In this document: positions 9,758 to 17,633 of the stretch, piece by piece | How positions within the stretch are numbered: position 1 is the first letter of the stretch | Layout of the letters: every line of letters starts with the position of its first letter | Assembly (NCBI GenBank): GCA_017434855.1 | Contig: JAFRUA010000016.1 | Location: 1-64,000 of the forward strand | Length of the DNA stretch: 64,000 nucleotides | Source: Clostridia bacterium | Lineage (GTDB): Bacteria; Bacillota; Clostridia; Oscillospirales; Acutalibacteraceae | Direction of reading: 5' to 3' | The notes under the pieces: generated by a model | What the model was told of the DNA's origin: nothing | What the model saw: only the letters and a program-made list of their open reading frames with translations | The model's database searches: none | Position numbers and translations under genes: made by a program

Positions 9758-10729
9758 ATGAAACGCATTTTACACCTTCCTCTGCGCATCCTGTCCATTT
9801 TGATCGCGCTTGTCTATGTGCTCGGGTTCGGCAAAGCGACCGGCGAAGAATTTGACGTGCGGGACCCCGGGGCCTGCAAGCTGAACTTCACCGTTTTGTC
9901 TGACGTCCATGTGGAGACCAACAACTTCACACGCTACAGGATCATTTCCCACAGTCTGCAAAACGTGCCGAAAAACAAGAGCGGCAACGACGCCGTCGTC
10001 TTTCTCGGCGACAGCACGATGAACAGCCAGTATCTTGAAAACGCGATCTTTCACGGCACGGCGGCGCTGCTGCTGAAAAACGAAAAGATCATCTCTGTGC
10101 TCGGCAACCATGACGCCGGCAACAGCGAGGGCGACTATGAAAAGATCATGAAGCGCTGGTACCGCTTCACGGATGCGTTCTTCGGCTATGACCTTGCGCA
10201 GCCCTATCATTACGACGTCATCGACGGCTTTTACTTCATTGTGCTCGGCTCGGAGCTGAACCGGGTCTATGAATGCGTGATCTCGGAAGCGCAGTTCGCA
10301 TGGCTCGAGCAGGTGCTTTCGCTGGCTGCCGAAAGCGGCAAGCCGTGCTTTGTCTTCAACCACTTCCCGCTCAACTGCATGACGGACGAGAACCTGCAGC
10401 ACACCGACCGCCTGACAAACATCCTGCGCGACTATGCCGCAGAGCACGACCTGTTCTATTTCTGCGGCCACTATCACACCCCGCTTTCACGCGGCGCGTC
10501 GTTCCGCGAGGATTACGGCTTTCCGCAGATCAATGCCCCGTCGCTGTCAAGAATGGGCGGCGAGGACGGCATGCAGATCGACGACCGGAGCGGCGAAGGC
10601 ATTGTTGTGGAGCTGTATGCAGATCATCTGCTGGTCCGCGGCCGAAACTTTTATGAAAGCAAGTGGAAGTATGACGCGCCCCTGACGCTGTGCGAGCGAA
10701 CCTATCCGCTGAAGCATCCGCTCTCCTGA
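9758..10729 (+). CDS. Membrane-anchored or secreted metallophosphoesterase
   Basis: A 323-residue calcineurin-like phosphoesterase with an N-terminal signal anchor (about residues 5-25). Metal-binding motifs are LSDVHVE, LGDST (Asp of the GD box, with the usual N replaced), LGNHDAG, FNHFP and CGHYHTP. It should act outside the membrane. ATG 9758 follows AAGGAGG by 10 bp. It precedes the GH20 gene by 64 bp and may share its transcript. It is one of three phosphoesterases of this superfamily in the window; the one at 46334 is also exported. Confidence 0.82.
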   Translation: MKRILHLPLRILSILIALVYVLGFGKATGEEFDVRDPGACKLNFTVLSDVHVETNNFTRYRIISHSLQNVPKNKSGNDAVVFLGDSTMNSQYLENAIFHGTAALLLKNEKIISVLGNHDAGNSEGDYEKIMKRWYRFTDAFFGYDLAQPYHYDVIDGFYFIVLGSELNRVYECVISEAQFAWLEQVLSLAAESGKPCFVFNHFPLNCMTDENLQHTDRLTNILRDYAAEHDLFYFCGHYHTPLSRGASFREDYGFPQINAPSLSRMGGEDGMQIDDRSGEGIVVELYADHLLVRGRNFYESKWKYDAPLTLCERTYPLKHPLS

Positions 10730-10793
10730 CGGCTGCGCCTTCCCGTTTTCTATATATATTATGGAATCAAAATCATCGAAAGCAGGTGTTTTT

Positions 10794-12152
10794 ATGTTTT
10801 CAAACCTTCTCCCCTGTCCGGCCCATCTGAAACCGCTCGGCGGGTCCCGCGCGCTGGCCAAACACGAACCGACCCTTTTGAACGACCCCGGCCTGCCGGC
10901 TGAGGGCTATCGCCTGTCGATCACGGCGGATGAAGCGACGCTCGCGTATTCAACCGACGCCGGAAAGTTCTACGGCCTGCAGACGCTTTTGCAGCTTCGT
11001 CAGACCGACGGCACGGTCCCCCTTGCCTTGATCGAGGACGCCCCGGCGTTCCGGTGGCGCGGCTTCATGATCGACTCCTCGCGCCACATCCAGACCGTGG
11101 AGGAAATCAAAACCTTCATCGACGCGGCGTCCAGGTTCAAGCTCAACGTCTTTCACTGGCACCTGTGCGACGACCCGGGCTGGCGGCTCGAGGTCGAACG
11201 CTATCCCCGCCTGGCTGAGGTTGCGGCCTATCGCGACGGCTGGGGCTTCGGCAACGACAACCCGGAGCGCTACGGCGGCTGTTTCACCAAAGCGCAGATC
11301 CGCGACATCATCGACTTCTGCGCCGCGCGCCACATCACGGTCGTGCCGGAATTTGACATTCCCGGCCATTCCAGCGCGCTCATTCACGCCTACCCGCACC
11401 TGTCCTGCACCGGGGACGACGTTGCCGTGCTGAAGGACGCCTGCGTTTCCGACAACGTGCTTTGCCCCGGAAAGGAAACGACCTTTGACTTCTGCGAAGG
11501 CGTGCTGGAAGAGATCATCGACCTGTTTCCCGGGCAGTACATCCACATCGGCGGCGACGAGGTGCCGAAGGACAGCTGGGACGCCTGCCCGCTTTGCCAG
11601 AAGCGGATCGCCGACGAGGGCCTTGCCGACAGCGAAGAACTGCAGGGCTACTTCACCAAACGGATCGCGGCGTTCATCAAATCGCACGGTAAAACGCCCA
11701 TCGGCTGGAACGAGGTGCTCAACGCCGGGCTGGACCCCGACGACGTGGTGGTCTGCAAATGGCACGACGACCGCAGCCGCTGCGACGATTTTGCCAACCG
11801 CGGCGGCAAGATCATCATGGAAGAAACCAAACACGTCTATCTTGATTATGATTATCACCGGACCCCGCTGCAGCAGACCTACCGCTACAACCTGCTGCCG
11901 GATTCGCTGACCGCGGCGGGCAAACAGAACGTGCTCGGCATCGAGGCGCCGATCTGGACCGAATGGGTCGAAACCTTCCGCCGCATGTGCTACATGTGCT
12001 TTCCGCGGCTGCTGGCGGCGGCGGAGCTGGGCTGGTACGGCAAGGCCGCCACGGACTATCCCGACTTTAAGGCGCGGGCCGAAGCGCAGCGAAGTGCGCT
12101 TGCCGCGATCGGCGTTGAGATGGCGCCGCTGTCTGACTGGGACCCGGAATAA
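10794..12152 (+). CDS. GH20 beta-N-acetylhexosaminidase
   Basis: A 452-residue GH20 enzyme, which would release terminal GlcNAc/GalNAc from glycans with a substrate-assisted mechanism. The N-terminal 75 residues are a short GH20b-like region ending GKFYGLQTLLQL. The TIM barrel starts at FRWRGFMIDSSRH and carries H-W-H-L-C-D-D and the catalytic pair D255-E256 in HIGGDEVP. The C-terminus has the conserved EAPIWTEW loop. No signal peptide is seen, so it is probably cytosolic and acts on imported oligosaccharides. ATG 10794 has a near AGGT site; an upstream ATG at 10761 lacks one. The next gene starts 12 bp downstream. Confidence 0.9.
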   Translation: MFSNLLPCPAHLKPLGGSRALAKHEPTLLNDPGLPAEGYRLSITADEATLAYSTDAGKFYGLQTLLQLRQTDGTVPLALIEDAPAFRWRGFMIDSSRHIQTVEEIKTFIDAASRFKLNVFHWHLCDDPGWRLEVERYPRLAEVAAYRDGWGFGNDNPERYGGCFTKAQIRDIIDFCAARHITVVPEFDIPGHSSALIHAYPHLSCTGDDVAVLKDACVSDNVLCPGKETTFDFCEGVLEEIIDLFPGQYIHIGGDEVPKDSWDACPLCQKRIADEGLADSEELQGYFTKRIAAFIKSHGKTPIGWNEVLNAGLDPDDVVVCKWHDDRSRCDDFANRGGKIIMEETKHVYLDYDYHRTPLQQTYRYNLLPDSLTAAGKQNVLGIEAPIWTEWVETFRRMCYMCFPRLLAAAELGWYGKAATDYPDFKARAEAQRSALAAIGVEMAPLSDWDPE

Positions 12153-12164
12153 AAGGAGCAGCCC

Positions 12165-13667
12165 ATGAAAGCATTTGACTTATCCGCTTTTCAGGCACGC
12201 ATCCTGTGTGAAGAAGAGAACGCGGACGCCGCACTGGAAACCGTGCTGCACGGCAGCGCGCTGACCCTTTTTTTGACAGCGCAGCGCAGCCGCCCGAAAT
12301 TCATCGAGCTGACCTGGCAGACCGAAACCGACGGCCGGGCGCTTGTGCTCGGCGACGCATGGGAGCGCAGCTACGGCGACCTGGAATTTTTGCCGGTCCG
12401 AAACAATGACCGGTGGATGCCGTGGTACTTCATCATGGACGAAGGCAACGCGCAGGTCTGCTTCGGCGTCAGGACGCAGCCGAACGCCTTTGTCAGCTTT
12501 CGCTGCGGCGAAAGCAGCGTCACCGCCCTGTTGGACTGCCGCAACGGCGGCTGCGGCGTGCGGCTGAACGGGCGCAGGCTGCAGCTTGCAACCTTTGTAT
12601 TCAAGGCGTATGACAGCACCGACACCTTTGCCTGCCTGTGTGATTACTGCAAAACGCTTTGCGACATGCCGTTGCTGCCCGACCGCATGATCTGCGGCGG
12701 CAACAACTGGTACTACGCCTACGGCAGCAGCGACTATGAAACAATCGTCCGCGACGCCGCGCTGCAGGCGAAGCTGGCCGACGGGCTCACGAACCGCCCG
12801 TTCATGGTCATCGACGACGGCTGGCAGGTGCATTCCTGCGAGGGGCCGTGGGTCCCGAACAAAAAGTTCCGCGACATGAAAGCGCTGGCGGACGACGTCA
12901 AACGCCTCGGCGCGGAGCCCGGCCTCTGGGTCCGGCTGCTGCACAACCGCGACAAAGCGCTCACTGCCGACGTGCGTCTGGAACGCGGCGGCGAACGGCG
13001 CTATCTTGACCCGACGCACCCGCGGGTGCAGCAATCTCTGCGCGACGACATCGCCCGCATCCGAAACTGGGGGTACCGCCTGCTGAAGCACGACTTTTCC
13101 ACCGTGGACCTCTTCGGCAGCTACGGCATGGACCTGACCGCCGCCATCACCAACGACGACAGCGACTGGCACTTTTTTGACCGCAGCAAAACGAACGCAG
13201 AAATCGTGCTGGACCTGTACCGACTGATTCTGGATTCCTGCGGCGACATGCTGGTGCTGGGCTGCAACACCGTGTCGCACCTGTGCGCGGGGCTGGCGCA
13301 CCTCAACCGTACCGGCGACGACACCAGCGGCCGGGAATGGGACCGCACGCGCGTCATGGGCGTCAACACGCTGGCGTTCCGTCTGGCGCAAAACAATGCC
13401 TTTTATCTTGTGGACGCCGACTGTGTGGGCATCCTGAAGGACTGTATCCCGTGGGAGAAGAACCGGCAGTGGCTCGACCTGCTGGCCCGCAGCGGCACCG
13501 CGCTGTTTGTGTCCTGCGACAAAGCGGACGATGAAAAGGCGCGCGACCTTGCCGCCGCCTTCAGACTGGCGCAGCAGCCGCACGCCCTGCGGCCGGTGGA
13601 CTGGAAGACCACGCGCACGCCGCAGCACTGGCAGGACGGGGACGCCGAACTGCGGTACGACTGGTGA
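12165..13667 (+). CDS. Clan GH-D (GH36-like) glycoside hydrolase
   Basis: A 500-residue protein. The N-terminal 165 residues are a beta-rich domain. The barrel begins near GGNNWYYAYG, and IDDGWQ is typical of clan GH-D alpha-galactosidase/raffinose-synthase relatives. The likely nucleophile is D310 in LLKHDFS and the likely acid/base is D385 or D386 in TGDDTSG. These assignments rest on position in the barrel and are inference. No signal peptide. The ribosome site AAAGGAG lies 8 bp before the ATG. It is 12 bp after the GH20 gene, so both should be co-transcribed and work on the same glycan class, for example mucin or milk oligosaccharide fragments. Confidence 0.75.
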   Translation: MKAFDLSAFQARILCEEENADAALETVLHGSALTLFLTAQRSRPKFIELTWQTETDGRALVLGDAWERSYGDLEFLPVRNNDRWMPWYFIMDEGNAQVCFGVRTQPNAFVSFRCGESSVTALLDCRNGGCGVRLNGRRLQLATFVFKAYDSTDTFACLCDYCKTLCDMPLLPDRMICGGNNWYYAYGSSDYETIVRDAALQAKLADGLTNRPFMVIDDGWQVHSCEGPWVPNKKFRDMKALADDVKRLGAEPGLWVRLLHNRDKALTADVRLERGGERRYLDPTHPRVQQSLRDDIARIRNWGYRLLKHDFSTVDLFGSYGMDLTAAITNDDSDWHFFDRSKTNAEIVLDLYRLILDSCGDMLVLGCNTVSHLCAGLAHLNRTGDDTSGREWDRTRVMGVNTLAFRLAQNNAFYLVDADCVGILKDCIPWEKNRQWLDLLARSGTALFVSCDKADDEKARDLAAAFRLAQQPHALRPVDWKTTRTPQHWQDGDAELRYDW

Positions 13668-13675
13668 AATTAAAA

Positions 13676-13730
13676 TGGGGGCCTCTAAAATCTCAAGTCG
13701 TTTGAGCTGCGCAGTTTTTAGAGGCGCCCA
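13676..13730. repeat. Inverted repeat downstream of the glycosidase operon
   Basis: 15-bp arms (13676-13690 and 13716-13730) match at 14 positions, enclosing a smaller hairpin (ctcaa/ttgag). There is no clear T-tract after the right arm, so it is either a weak terminator or a small mobile palindrome. Confidence 0.7.
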
Positions 13731-13824
13731 ATAAAGAATTGCGGTCGCGGGGAAACCTGTGGCCGCTTTTCACTTTGCTGCGCGGAAGGACGGATTTTCA
13801 GGCAACATGTGCAAAAAAAAATCA

Positions 13825-13889
13825 TTCGCGCCAAAAGCCGTATGTTTCGCGCCGCCGAGGTTGACAGTTGCCGGAACGAATCCTATAAT
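13825..13889 (+). promoter_or_regulatory. Promoter with paired LytTR-type direct repeats
   Basis: TTCGCGCC occurs at 13825-13832 and 13846-13853, 21 bp apart start to start. It is followed 7 bp later by TTGACA (13861-13866), a 17-bp spacer and TATAAT (13884-13889). The same layout occurs at 16025-16088. AgrA-like LytTR proteins bind two 9-bp direct repeats about two helical turns apart next to the -35, which is why autoregulation by the gene just downstream is likely. Confidence 0.75.
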
Positions 13890-13911
13890 AAAATCAAAAA
13901 AAGGTGAGAAC

Positions 13912-14616
13912 ATGAGAATCGCGCTCCTTGATGACGACCCGAAAGAAAACGAAAACCTGCGCACATTGATCGACGCCTATGCCGCCGCGCACAATTATGA
14001 TATCCGCTGCGAAACATTCACCTCCGGCAAGGCGCTGCTGGGGCGGGAACGCTTTGATCTGTATTTCCTTGATTACGTCATGGACGAGATGGACGGCGTT
14101 GCCGTGGGGCGGGCGCTGAACGAAAAATTCAGCGGAGCGATCACCGTCTGCTACCTGACCGGGATCGAGGCGGCGGCCAGCGAAATCATCAACGCCGAGA
14201 TCGGGGCGGTCGGCTTTTTGACCAAACCGGTCAAGACAGAGCTGCTGTATCAGAAGCTCGACCGGTTTTACAGCGCGGCGTTCGGCGGGCGGCTGCAGTT
14301 CAAAAAAGAGGGCCACGCCCTTGAGACCGTCTTTGTGCAGGAAATCCTTTATGCCGAGGCGGCAGACAAGCGCACGCGCGTCCACTTCCGCCGCGGGGAA
14401 GAAACCTATCACCACTCCTTTTCCGAAATGGAGCGCATCCTGTCGGCCTATCCGATGTTCCTGCGCATCCATCGGTCTTACATCATCAACCTGCTGCATG
14501 TCAAGTCATATGACGCAAGGAACGTCATGATGCAGAACGGCGACGTGCTGCCGCTGAAGGTGCGGAATTTTGCGGCGACCTATCGCAGCTTTGTATTCAA
14601 AGAGATCAATGATTGA
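13912..14616 (+). CDS. LytTR-family response regulator (AgrA-like)
   Basis: A 234-residue regulator. The receiver domain (1-120) has the acidic pair DDD at 7-9, phospho-acceptor Asp in FLDYVMD, a conserved Thr in CYLTG and Lys in TKPVK. The LytTR DNA-binding domain (about 132-232) shows EILYAEA, the FLRIHRSYIIN motif and a final VRNFAATYR. ATG 13912 follows AAGGTGAG; an upstream open frame to 13759 runs through the operators and promoter and is not coding. The kinase gene starts 29 bp later. The paired repeats at its own promoter and at 16025 suggest it activates itself and the secreted protein downstream. Confidence 0.9.
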   Translation: MRIALLDDDPKENENLRTLIDAYAAAHNYDIRCETFTSGKALLGRERFDLYFLDYVMDEMDGVAVGRALNEKFSGAITVCYLTGIEAAASEIINAEIGAVGFLTKPVKTELLYQKLDRFYSAAFGGRLQFKKEGHALETVFVQEILYAEAADKRTRVHFRRGEETYHHSFSEMERILSAYPMFLRIHRSYIINLLHVKSYDARNVMMQNGDVLPLKVRNFAATYRSFVFKEIND

Positions 14617-14645
14617 CGCTTTGCCTGGAAAAAGGAGGAACCGTT

Positions 14646-15998
14646 ATGACCCGGCTTGCAGAAACCATCACGGCCAACACCGCCGTCTTCTGCGCGTTTT
14701 CCATGGCCAACCACATTTTTATTTCGCTGATCTGCATTCTGGCTGTCTCTGTGGTGTTCCGCGTATCACTGCGAAGGCACCCGCTGCTTTGGACCGCCGC
14801 CGGCCTTTTGAGCATTGCGGTGGGCATCGCGCGCCCGTTTTGCATCGCCGGCAGCGACGCGGTGCAGTTAATATGGGAAGGGCTTTCGCTGCTGCAGCCG
14901 TTTGTCTGCGCGCTGCTGCTTGTCCCCTTTCGGAATCTGCTGAAGGGCTTTGCGGCGGCGCTGGGATACAGCCTGCTTGAGCTGCCGAAATATCTGATAT
15001 TGATGCTGTGCTTTCATTATAATAACAACGACCCGGACACCCCGGCGGCGTTCCTGGTGGAATTCCTTTTGAACCTGGCGTTCTTCCTGGTGTTCCTGGT
15101 GCTGTATGTCCGCAGGGAGCGCAAAAAGAACCTCTTTGCGCCGTTTTTGCGGCTGGACCCCGTCTTTTTCGTCCTGATCGTTTTTTCGCTCGGCGGGTTC
15201 ATGGCGTCGCTGGTGCTGTTTTCGTCGACGTTTTCCACCGACAAGCTGCCCGAGTTCGTGTTCGTGATCATCAACATCCCGCTGTTTGCCGCAACGGTCG
15301 TCTATGGCGTGGCGACCACGCTGCGTACCAAAAAGGCGGAGGAGACCTATCGGCGCGAGCTGGACCGGCAGATTCTTCACTATGAGGCGATGGAGCGCAA
15401 CAACGAGGACCTGCGGATGTTTCGCCACGACCTGCAAAAGATGCTGCGCCCCATGGTCGCCTATCTGGACGAAAACAACCCGGCGGCGGCAAAAGAGATT
15501 GCCGCGGAGCTGGGCGCGTTCACCGCGGCGCAGGGCAAGCGGTACCGCACGGGCAATTACCGGCTGGACACCGTGCTCTTCTGCGAGCAGCAGACGGCAC
15601 AGGCGGACGGCATTCAGATCGTCTTTTCCGACGACAGCCGCTTCCCCGCCGACGGCGTTGCCCCGGAGGACATCTATACCATCTTTCCGAACGCGCTGGA
15701 CAACGCGATCGAGGCGTGCCGGCAGATGGACGGCGAGCGTGAAATTCTTGTGACCGCAAAGACGGTGGGCGACGACGTGTTCGTCACGATCTCCAACCCC
15801 ATCGCCGGGGCGCTGAACGTGAAAAACGGCGTGCTGCAGACCACCAAAGCCGACAAGAAGCAGCACGGCTACGGGATGCGCCTGATCAAAAAAGCCGCCG
15901 CCAACTACGGCGCCGACAACGTGGACCATCTTGTGGAAAACGGCCGGTTCATCCTGCGCATTTCCCTGCGGTACAAAAATTCTTTCTTGGAACAATAA
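14646..15998 (+). CDS. AgrC-like sensor histidine kinase (GHKL)
   Basis: A 450-residue kinase. Residues 1-215 contain about six or seven hydrophobic segments, an integral-membrane sensor. The cytosolic part has the dimer/phospho-acceptor helix with His in MFRHDLQKM (about residue 262) and an unorthodox GHKL ATPase domain with N-box NALDNAIEAC and a G-box near GYGMRLIKKAA, as in AgrC/VirS-type peptide-sensing kinases. It starts after AAAGGAGG and pairs with the LytTR regulator. No agrB or agrD gene is seen, so the ligand is unknown. The next gene is a secreted protein under a matching operator. Confidence 0.88.
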   Translation: MTRLAETITANTAVFCAFSMANHIFISLICILAVSVVFRVSLRRHPLLWTAAGLLSIAVGIARPFCIAGSDAVQLIWEGLSLLQPFVCALLLVPFRNLLKGFAAALGYSLLELPKYLILMLCFHYNNNDPDTPAAFLVEFLLNLAFFLVFLVLYVRRERKKNLFAPFLRLDPVFFVLIVFSLGGFMASLVLFSSTFSTDKLPEFVFVIINIPLFAATVVYGVATTLRTKKAEETYRRELDRQILHYEAMERNNEDLRMFRHDLQKMLRPMVAYLDENNPAAAKEIAAELGAFTAAQGKRYRTGNYRLDTVLFCEQQTAQADGIQIVFSDDSRFPADGVAPEDIYTIFPNALDNAIEACRQMDGEREILVTAKTVGDDVFVTISNPIAGALNVKNGVLQTTKADKKQHGYGMRLIKKAAANYGADNVDHLVENGRFILRISLRYKNSFLEQ

Positions 15999-16024
15999 AG
16001 GCAAAATTTCCGGCAACAACACTT

Positions 16025-16088
16025 TTCGCGCCAAAAACGGTATCATTCGCGCCAATTGGCTTGAAAAAATGTGCGTTTTGGATATAAT
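16025..16088 (+). promoter_or_regulatory. Second promoter with paired LytTR-type direct repeats
   Basis: TTCGCGCC at 16025-16032 and 16046-16053 (21 bp start to start), a 7-bp gap, TTGAAA (16061-16066), a 16-bp spacer, TATAAT (16083-16088). The spacing from the repeats to the -35 is identical to the promoter of the regulator gene, and the bases between the repeats are also similar (AAAAnCnGTAT). Confidence 0.75.
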
Positions 16089-16137
16089 CGGAAGTGTAGG
16101 AACAACCTATAACATCACTTGTAAAGGAGTAAAAATC

Positions 16138-17277
16138 ATGAAAAACGCAAAGAAACTCATGTCCGTTCTGCTGGCGGCGCTGCTGCTGCTGCTGTCCTGC
16201 GGCGTCGTCGCGTTTGCCCAAGAAATCCACTGGCTGCCCTATCCGATCGCGAGAAAAGACGACCCGAATCTGGATAACGGCGACTACTACATCGACTTCA
16301 CCGATTACATCACCGAGCTGCACGCAAACGATGTAACCCCGCCCACAGCGCAGGAACTTGCCGATGAGATCGCCATGTACAATTTCGGCGATTACTATGT
16401 CGATGACACTTACACCTATATTCATGGCCTTTACTATACGGCCAACGAGGAAAGCGGCGGTTACTATGCCAACAGCTTCCCCGCTGACGGCACGTATCTC
16501 GCAGGCATCGTTGACAAGGTTTTGAAGCGCTTCCACTTTGACGAAGCGACCTGCAACTGGACGCAGGTTCCCACCTCCACCGCAGGACTGCACGGCGGCA
16601 ATTACTACATCGACGTGCAGGGCTATGTAGATCAGCTCACCGATGAAAACGGCAACCCGCTGAGCCCAACCTCAGCCGAATACGCACAGGCGCTGGCCAT
16701 GTGGAGCGCCGCCGATTATTATGTGGACTTCAATCAGCAGATCATCAAAGTGACCCTGCATCTTCCCGACGGCAACGGCGGTATCATCGACCAGTATGTT
16801 CCTGCGAACCGCGCCATGCTGCCGATGCTGCTCAAAGTGTATTACAACTGGACGCCCGTGCCGACCTCGACCGACGGGTTGAACGACGGCGACTGGTACA
16901 TCGACGTGCCGGGCTTTGTGGATCAGAAACATCACGAAGACGGCAGCCCGCTCACTGCGGAAGAGCGCGAAGCAGAGCTTCAGATGTGGAGCAGAGGCCC
17001 CTATCTTGTCGACTTTGACCAGATGCTGTTGACGGCAACGGTCTGGATTCCGACAGAAGACGGTTCGCTCATTTCACAGGTGGTTCCTCCTTCAAACGAA
17101 CTTGCGCGGATGATGCTCAAGCAGTACACCGCGCCGACGACGCCGACCGAACCGACCGACCCTGACCAGCCGGACGACCCGGGCACGACCGAGCAGCCGC
17201 AGAAGCAAAGCCCGTGGAAGGCGATCGTTGCGTTCTTCCTGCGGATCGTCAACTTCTTCAAGAACCTGTTCAAATAA
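16138..17277 (+). CDS. Secreted three-repeat protein with amphipathic tail
   Basis: A 379-residue secreted protein of unknown function. Signal peptide 1-27 (cleavage after AFA). Three repeats of about 97 residues (31-136, 140-236, 238-333) share W-x-P-V-P-T-S-T, an N/D-G-D-x-Y-I-D core and a later Y-x-V-D-F segment. A Pro/Thr/Asp linker (334-355) leads to a 22-residue tail (358-379) of alternating aromatic/aliphatic and Lys/Arg residues, which would form a cationic amphipathic helix. Start ATG 16138 follows AAAGGAG. It carries its own promoter with the LytTR-type operator pair, so it is probably the main output of the adjacent two-component system. Confidence 0.8.
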   Translation: MKNAKKLMSVLLAALLLLLSCGVVAFAQEIHWLPYPIARKDDPNLDNGDYYIDFTDYITELHANDVTPPTAQELADEIAMYNFGDYYVDDTYTYIHGLYYTANEESGGYYANSFPADGTYLAGIVDKVLKRFHFDEATCNWTQVPTSTAGLHGGNYYIDVQGYVDQLTDENGNPLSPTSAEYAQALAMWSAADYYVDFNQQIIKVTLHLPDGNGGIIDQYVPANRAMLPMLLKVYYNWTPVPTSTDGLNDGDWYIDVPGFVDQKHHEDGSPLTAEEREAELQMWSRGPYLVDFDQMLLTATVWIPTEDGSLISQVVPPSNELARMMLKQYTAPTTPTEPTDPDQPDDPGTTEQPQKQSPWKAIVAFFLRIVNFFKNLFK

Positions 17278-17310
17278 GTCATAAAGCAACAGCGCAGTAA
17301 AATAACGGCA

Positions 17311-17350
17311 CAGCCGGGACGACATGAACCGTCCCGGCTGGGTTTGTTTT
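17311..17350 (+). terminator. Rho-independent terminator
   Basis: Perfect 10-bp GC-rich stem (17311-17320 with 17331-17340) followed by a GGTTTGTTTTGG tract, 33 bp after the secreted-protein stop. Confidence 0.8.
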
Positions 17351-17417
17351 GGTTTCCCACATTGCCCCCTCCACCGCAAGCGGTCCCCCTCTCCCGCTGA
17401 AGCGAGGGAGGCTATCA

Positions 17418-17441
17418 AGCCCTCCCCACATGGGGAGGGCT
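17418..17441. repeat. GC-rich palindrome in a gene-free stretch
   Basis: An 11-bp perfect stem AGCCCTCCCCA with a 2-nt loop. It lies within the 356-bp gene-free region 17278-17633, which also holds CTCCC/GGGAG and CGCC/GGCG short inverted repeats (17346-17500) and a low-complexity stretch (about 17586-17612). These look like the dispersed intergenic palindromes common in gut Clostridia. I see no gene here. Confidence 0.7.
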
Positions 17442-17511
17442 AAATACTTCCCCTTACCGCCACGTTATGTTGGCGGGGCGTCACTGACGGTCACCGATCT
17501 GTTCCCCGCGT

Positions 17512-17546
17512 ACAAAAAAAAGAAACGCAGCAGTTACCTGTGCGTT
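17512..17546 (-). terminator. Rho-independent terminator for the 507-residue protein
   Basis: On the minus strand AACGCA-CAG pairs with CTG-C-TGCGTT (17524-17546), followed by a run of T (complement of the A run 17513-17521). Confidence 0.7.
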
Positions 17547-17633
17547 CCTTCGCGGCGCTGACCTATCGGCAGCAACATATTTCAGCGCGTAATTCTCCAT
17601 TCTCAATTCTGCATTGCGGTGCGCCGCGCCGTC

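Noticed and set aside
12180..13628. 482-residue minus-strand open frame
   Set aside because: Shadow of the GH36-like glycosidase in GC-rich sequence.
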